A stretch of DNA of 15,016 bases, taken from contig CAIYTD010000019.1 of NCBI GenBank assembly GCA_903928955.1, positions 1 through 15,016 on the forward strand, given 5' to 3'. Source of the stretch: Oligoflexia bacterium. GTDB taxonomy: Bacteria > Bdellovibrionota > UBA1018. Of this stretch, positions 13,027 through 15,016 are shown piece by piece; the first letter of the stretch is position 1, and each line of letters opens with the position of its first letter. Both the position numbers and the translations under genes were made by a program. Below the pieces are notes generated by a model. The model made no database searches. It had not been told where the DNA came from and worked only from the letters and a program-made list of their open reading frames with translations.

Positions 13027-14109
13027 TTGGCACAATTTCGCAAAAATATTGCCCTTATTCGCAATCATATCGGTCAGAGACTTTTGTGTTTTCCTGTGAA
13101 AGCGAATGCATATGGGCATGGTTTGTGTGGTATGGGAAAAGCCGCTCAAGACGCGGGTGTAGACTATCTGGGAGTTGCTCACTTGAAAGAGGGGATTCAG
13201 TTACGAGAATCTGGAATCACTCTTCCTATTTTAATTTTTGGTGCGATTCACGAGGATCAGATCTTGGATTTGGTTAACTTCAATTTAGAGTTTTCAATCA
13301 GTTCTAGATTTAAAGCTAATCTGGCTGCCGAAAAATGCAAGATCCTTGGTCGAAAGTGCCGGGTTCATCTTGAGGTAGATACAGGAATGCAACGAACTGG
13401 GGTGCGACCGGCCACTGCAAGAGAGCTACTTCCCCATCTAAAAACTCTAGGTTCTCTTGAGGTCGTCGGTGTCTATTCTCATCTAGCGACAGCGGATCCA
13501 GCGAATGATCCCTTCGCCCTGAAACAGATCAGAGTTTTTCAACAATTATTGAGTGAACCCGCCTTCCAACAAGCGAATTTGATACGCCACATCGCAAATT
13601 CAGGAGGAACCACCTTTTTTCCTGAGGCCTATTTGGATATGGTGAGGCCTTCCTTTTTGACATTGGGATATTTGCCTCAAGATTGTCCCGCCAGTTTGAG
13701 GGATCTAGCCCCTTGTTTTTCTCTCAAAGCAAAAGTTTCATATTTCAAAGTAGTCCCCAAAGGAGCAGGCATCAGCTACGGACATTCCTACATCACGCCC
13801 AAGCAAACTCGAATCGTTACAGTACCTGTTGGCTACGGTGATGGATACCGTCGCGCTCTTTCTAATCGTGGTTCTGTCCTCATTCGAGGAAAGCGATTTT
13901 TGATGCGAGGGACCATTTGCATGGATCAGTTTATGGTTGATGTGGGAGACGAAGAAGTTTTTGTGGGAGATGAAGTGGTACTTATTGGCAAGCAAGGACG
14001 CGAAGAGATCACTGTGGATGAAGTAGCTAAACAATGCGATACTATTCCTTATGAAGTACTTTGTCTTCTGAATGAAAGAATTCCACGAGTATATCTTGAA
14101 CAAGGTTAG
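13027..14109 (+). CDS. alr: Alanine racemase (N-terminus interrupted by TGA)
   Basis: Alr is the PLP enzyme that interconverts L- and D-alanine for peptidoglycan. The longest uninterrupted frame starts at TTG 13027 and gives 360 aa. It carries the PLP-lysine motif PVKANAYGHG (Lys25 in this numbering), HLEVDTGMQRTGV, VGVYSHLATAD, IRHIANSGG, the catalytic-tyrosine motif GISYGHSY (Tyr251) and VPVGYGDGYRR, and the C-terminal MRGTICMDQFMVDVG. Everything after the first strand is intact. The first strand is split by a TGA at 13012, where the conserved Trp is expected, and the TTG has no ribosome-binding site. Either the gene carries a nonsense mutation or sequence error, or a shortened enzyme is made by restart. 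Because Alr is normally essential unless a second racemase exists, an error or restart seems as likely as true loss. ddl follows 22 bases downstream as an apparent operon. Confidence 0.92.
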   Translation: MAQFRKNIALIRNHIGQRLLCFPVKANAYGHGLCGMGKAAQDAGVDYLGVAHLKEGIQLRESGITLPILIFGAIHEDQILDLVNFNLEFSISSRFKANLAAEKCKILGRKCRVHLEVDTGMQRTGVRPATARELLPHLKTLGSLEVVGVYSHLATADPANDPFALKQIRVFQQLLSEPAFQQANLIRHIANSGGTTFFPEAYLDMVRPSFLTLGYLPQDCPASLRDLAPCFSLKAKVSYFKVVPKGAGISYGHSYITPKQTRIVTVPVGYGDGYRRALSNRGSVLIRGKRFLMRGTICMDQFMVDVGDEEVFVGDEVVLIGKQGREEITVDEVAKQCDTIPYEVLCLLNERIPRVYLEQG

Positions 14110-14131
14110 CTGCTGCAGGCAAGGGGTTTTC

Positions 14132-15016
14132 ATGAATGCGAAAATTATTTCAGTTTTGATTTTTGGCGGGGCTTCCGATGAGCGCTTAGTATCTGTCGCG
14201 TCAGCTCAAAATCTTGCTACCTATTACCCATTTTCTGAGTTTTGGTTTATTCATTTAAATGGTGAAATCTCAGAGGTGGATCAGAAAGAGATTTTGATCC
14301 ACGAGAGGCCTTTTGAGATTCCTTTTCATCCGGTGCGCGCACCATTTGTTCAATCTCTGAGAGAAGCACTTCCACGTCTCCAAAATAAGACCGTATTTCT
14401 GGGATTGCATGGCACCGAGGGAGAGGATGGGGCTATTCAGAGTCTATTTGAGCAGAATCGAATTAAGTTTACAGGCTCAGGTTCTCTTTCAAGTCAACTT
14501 TGTTTTGACAAAATAAAGGCTAAAGAAGCGGTAAAGAAGTTTGGGATTCTTACATCGCCCCATCAGTTTATCGTCGACATTCATGCAAAAACAGTAATGG
14601 ATGATGTGCAGAAGTTTTTTCTTGAAAACGGAAAGTTAGTGTTAAAGCCAATTGCCAATGGCTCATCTGTTGGGCTTCAAATTGTTTCTCACGTAAATTC
14701 AATTCAAGACACTAGCCATCAACTCAATCAGTTTTCAGGTCCTTACATGATGGAAAAATTCGTGGAAGGTAGGGAATTAACAGTCGGGGTGGTTGAAAGG
14801 GATGGAAAGTTATGTGCCCTGCCTCCTTCTGAGGTTGTCCTTCAAAAAGGGTATTCCTTTGATTATGAGGGAAAATACCTTGGTAAAGGCACAAAAGAGA
14901 TCACTCCAGCACAACTTCAAAAAGAGGAAGAAAAAGTTCTCAAAGAAATTGCCGTGAAAGCCCATCAAGGATTGGTCTGTTTTGGCTATAGTCGTACTGA
15001 TTTCATCCTTGCGAGC
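14132..15016 (+). CDS. ddl: D-alanine--D-alanine ligase (3' end outside window)
   Basis: Ddl is an ATP-grasp ligase that joins two D-alanines for the peptidoglycan stem peptide. The frame opens at ATG 14132 behind AAGGGG with a 5-base spacer and stays open for 295 codons to the window edge. Family motifs appear in order: LIFGGASDERLVSVASA (N-terminal substrate loop), FLGLHGTEGEDGAIQ, the segment KFTGSGSLSSQLCFDKIKAK, LKPIANGSSVGL (ATP-grasp), EKFVEGRELTVGV, FDYEGKY and SRTDFIL. About 30-60 residues with the last metal ligands are missing to the right. It lies just after alr and uses its product. No vancomycin-type D-lactate specificity can be judged from what is visible. Confidence 0.95.
   Translation, partial: MNAKIISVLIFGGASDERLVSVASAQNLATYYPFSEFWFIHLNGEISEVDQKEILIHERPFEIPFHPVRAPFVQSLREALPRLQNKTVFLGLHGTEGEDGAIQSLFEQNRIKFTGSGSLSSQLCFDKIKAKEAVKKFGILTSPHQFIVDIHAKTVMDDVQKFFLENGKLVLKPIANGSSVGLQIVSHVNSIQDTSHQLNQFSGPYMMEKFVEGRELTVGVVERDGKLCALPPSEVVLQKGYSFDYEGKYLGKGTKEITPAQLQKEEEKVLKEIAVKAHQGLVCFGYSRTDFILAS

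Noticed and set aside
12973..14109. Reassignment of TGA to Trp in this organism, or selenocysteine, to explain the alr TGA.
   Set aside because: TGA ends hflX (overlapping the next ATG), rbfA (overlapping the truB ATG) and the cytochrome gene at sensible family ends, and Trp is encoded by TGG throughout. Selenocysteine is not expected at this position in Alr.
13738..14133. 131-codon minus-strand frame opposite the 3' part of alr.
   Set aside because: It is antisense to conserved Alr motifs and has no recognisable domain. It is an ORF shadow.

Overview
The window carries a housekeeping segment of a bacterial chromosome, apparently from a Gram-negative organism with AT-leaning DNA. The evidence is Sec-type signal peptides on two exported proteins, a covalent-haem c-type cytochrome, and the order rimP-nusA-infB-rbfA-truB. 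IF2 has a long Pro/Ala/Ser-rich linker, and the overall style would fit Bdellovibrionota or another former deltaproteobacterial lineage. That placement is inference from general character, not from a marker comparison. No transposase, integrase, phage gene, CRISPR array or plasmid gene is visible.

Layout. (1) 1-2863, plus strand: the 3' part of hflX (ribosome-splitting GTPase), then an exported protein with two aspartyl-protease-like halves and a C-terminal PDZ domain. The two share an ATGA stop/start overlap. (2) 2853-9987, minus strand: the operon rimP-nusA-infB-rbfA-truB-terC, read right to left. It couples ribosome maturation, transcription elongation/termination, translation initiation and tRNA/rRNA modification, and ends in a TerC-family membrane protein. 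Its genes are separated by a few bases or overlap. (3) 9988-10213: a divergent control region. It holds a probable minus-strand promoter for the rimP operon, a perfect TATAAT for the plus-strand genes, and two inverted repeats in the rimP leader, one of which looks like an intrinsic terminator or attenuator. (4) 10214-12609, plus strand: an exported protein with a probable sulfite-oxidase-like (molybdopterin-type) fold fused to a C-terminal cytochrome c motif, then gltX (glutamyl-tRNA synthetase). (5) 12649-12856: a tRNA-Gln(CUG) gene with its own strong promoter, a GNRA hairpin in the trailer and a UUCG-loop terminator. (6) 12857-15016: alr (alanine racemase) and ddl (D-Ala-D-Ala ligase, cut by the window end), which supply D-Ala-D-Ala for peptidoglycan.

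The most striking point is in alr. A well-placed Shine-Dalgarno and ATG begin the expected N-terminus, but the codon for the near-universal Trp of the 'W-x-E-I-x-L' motif is TGA instead of TGG. TGA is an ordinary stop elsewhere in this window (hflX, rbfA, the cytochrome gene). This is therefore a G-to-A nonsense change, a sequence error, or a recoding/restart case, and it decides whether the essential racemase is made intact. The remaining observations are moderate or small. I did not find evidence of a novel multi-gene defence or biosynthetic system.
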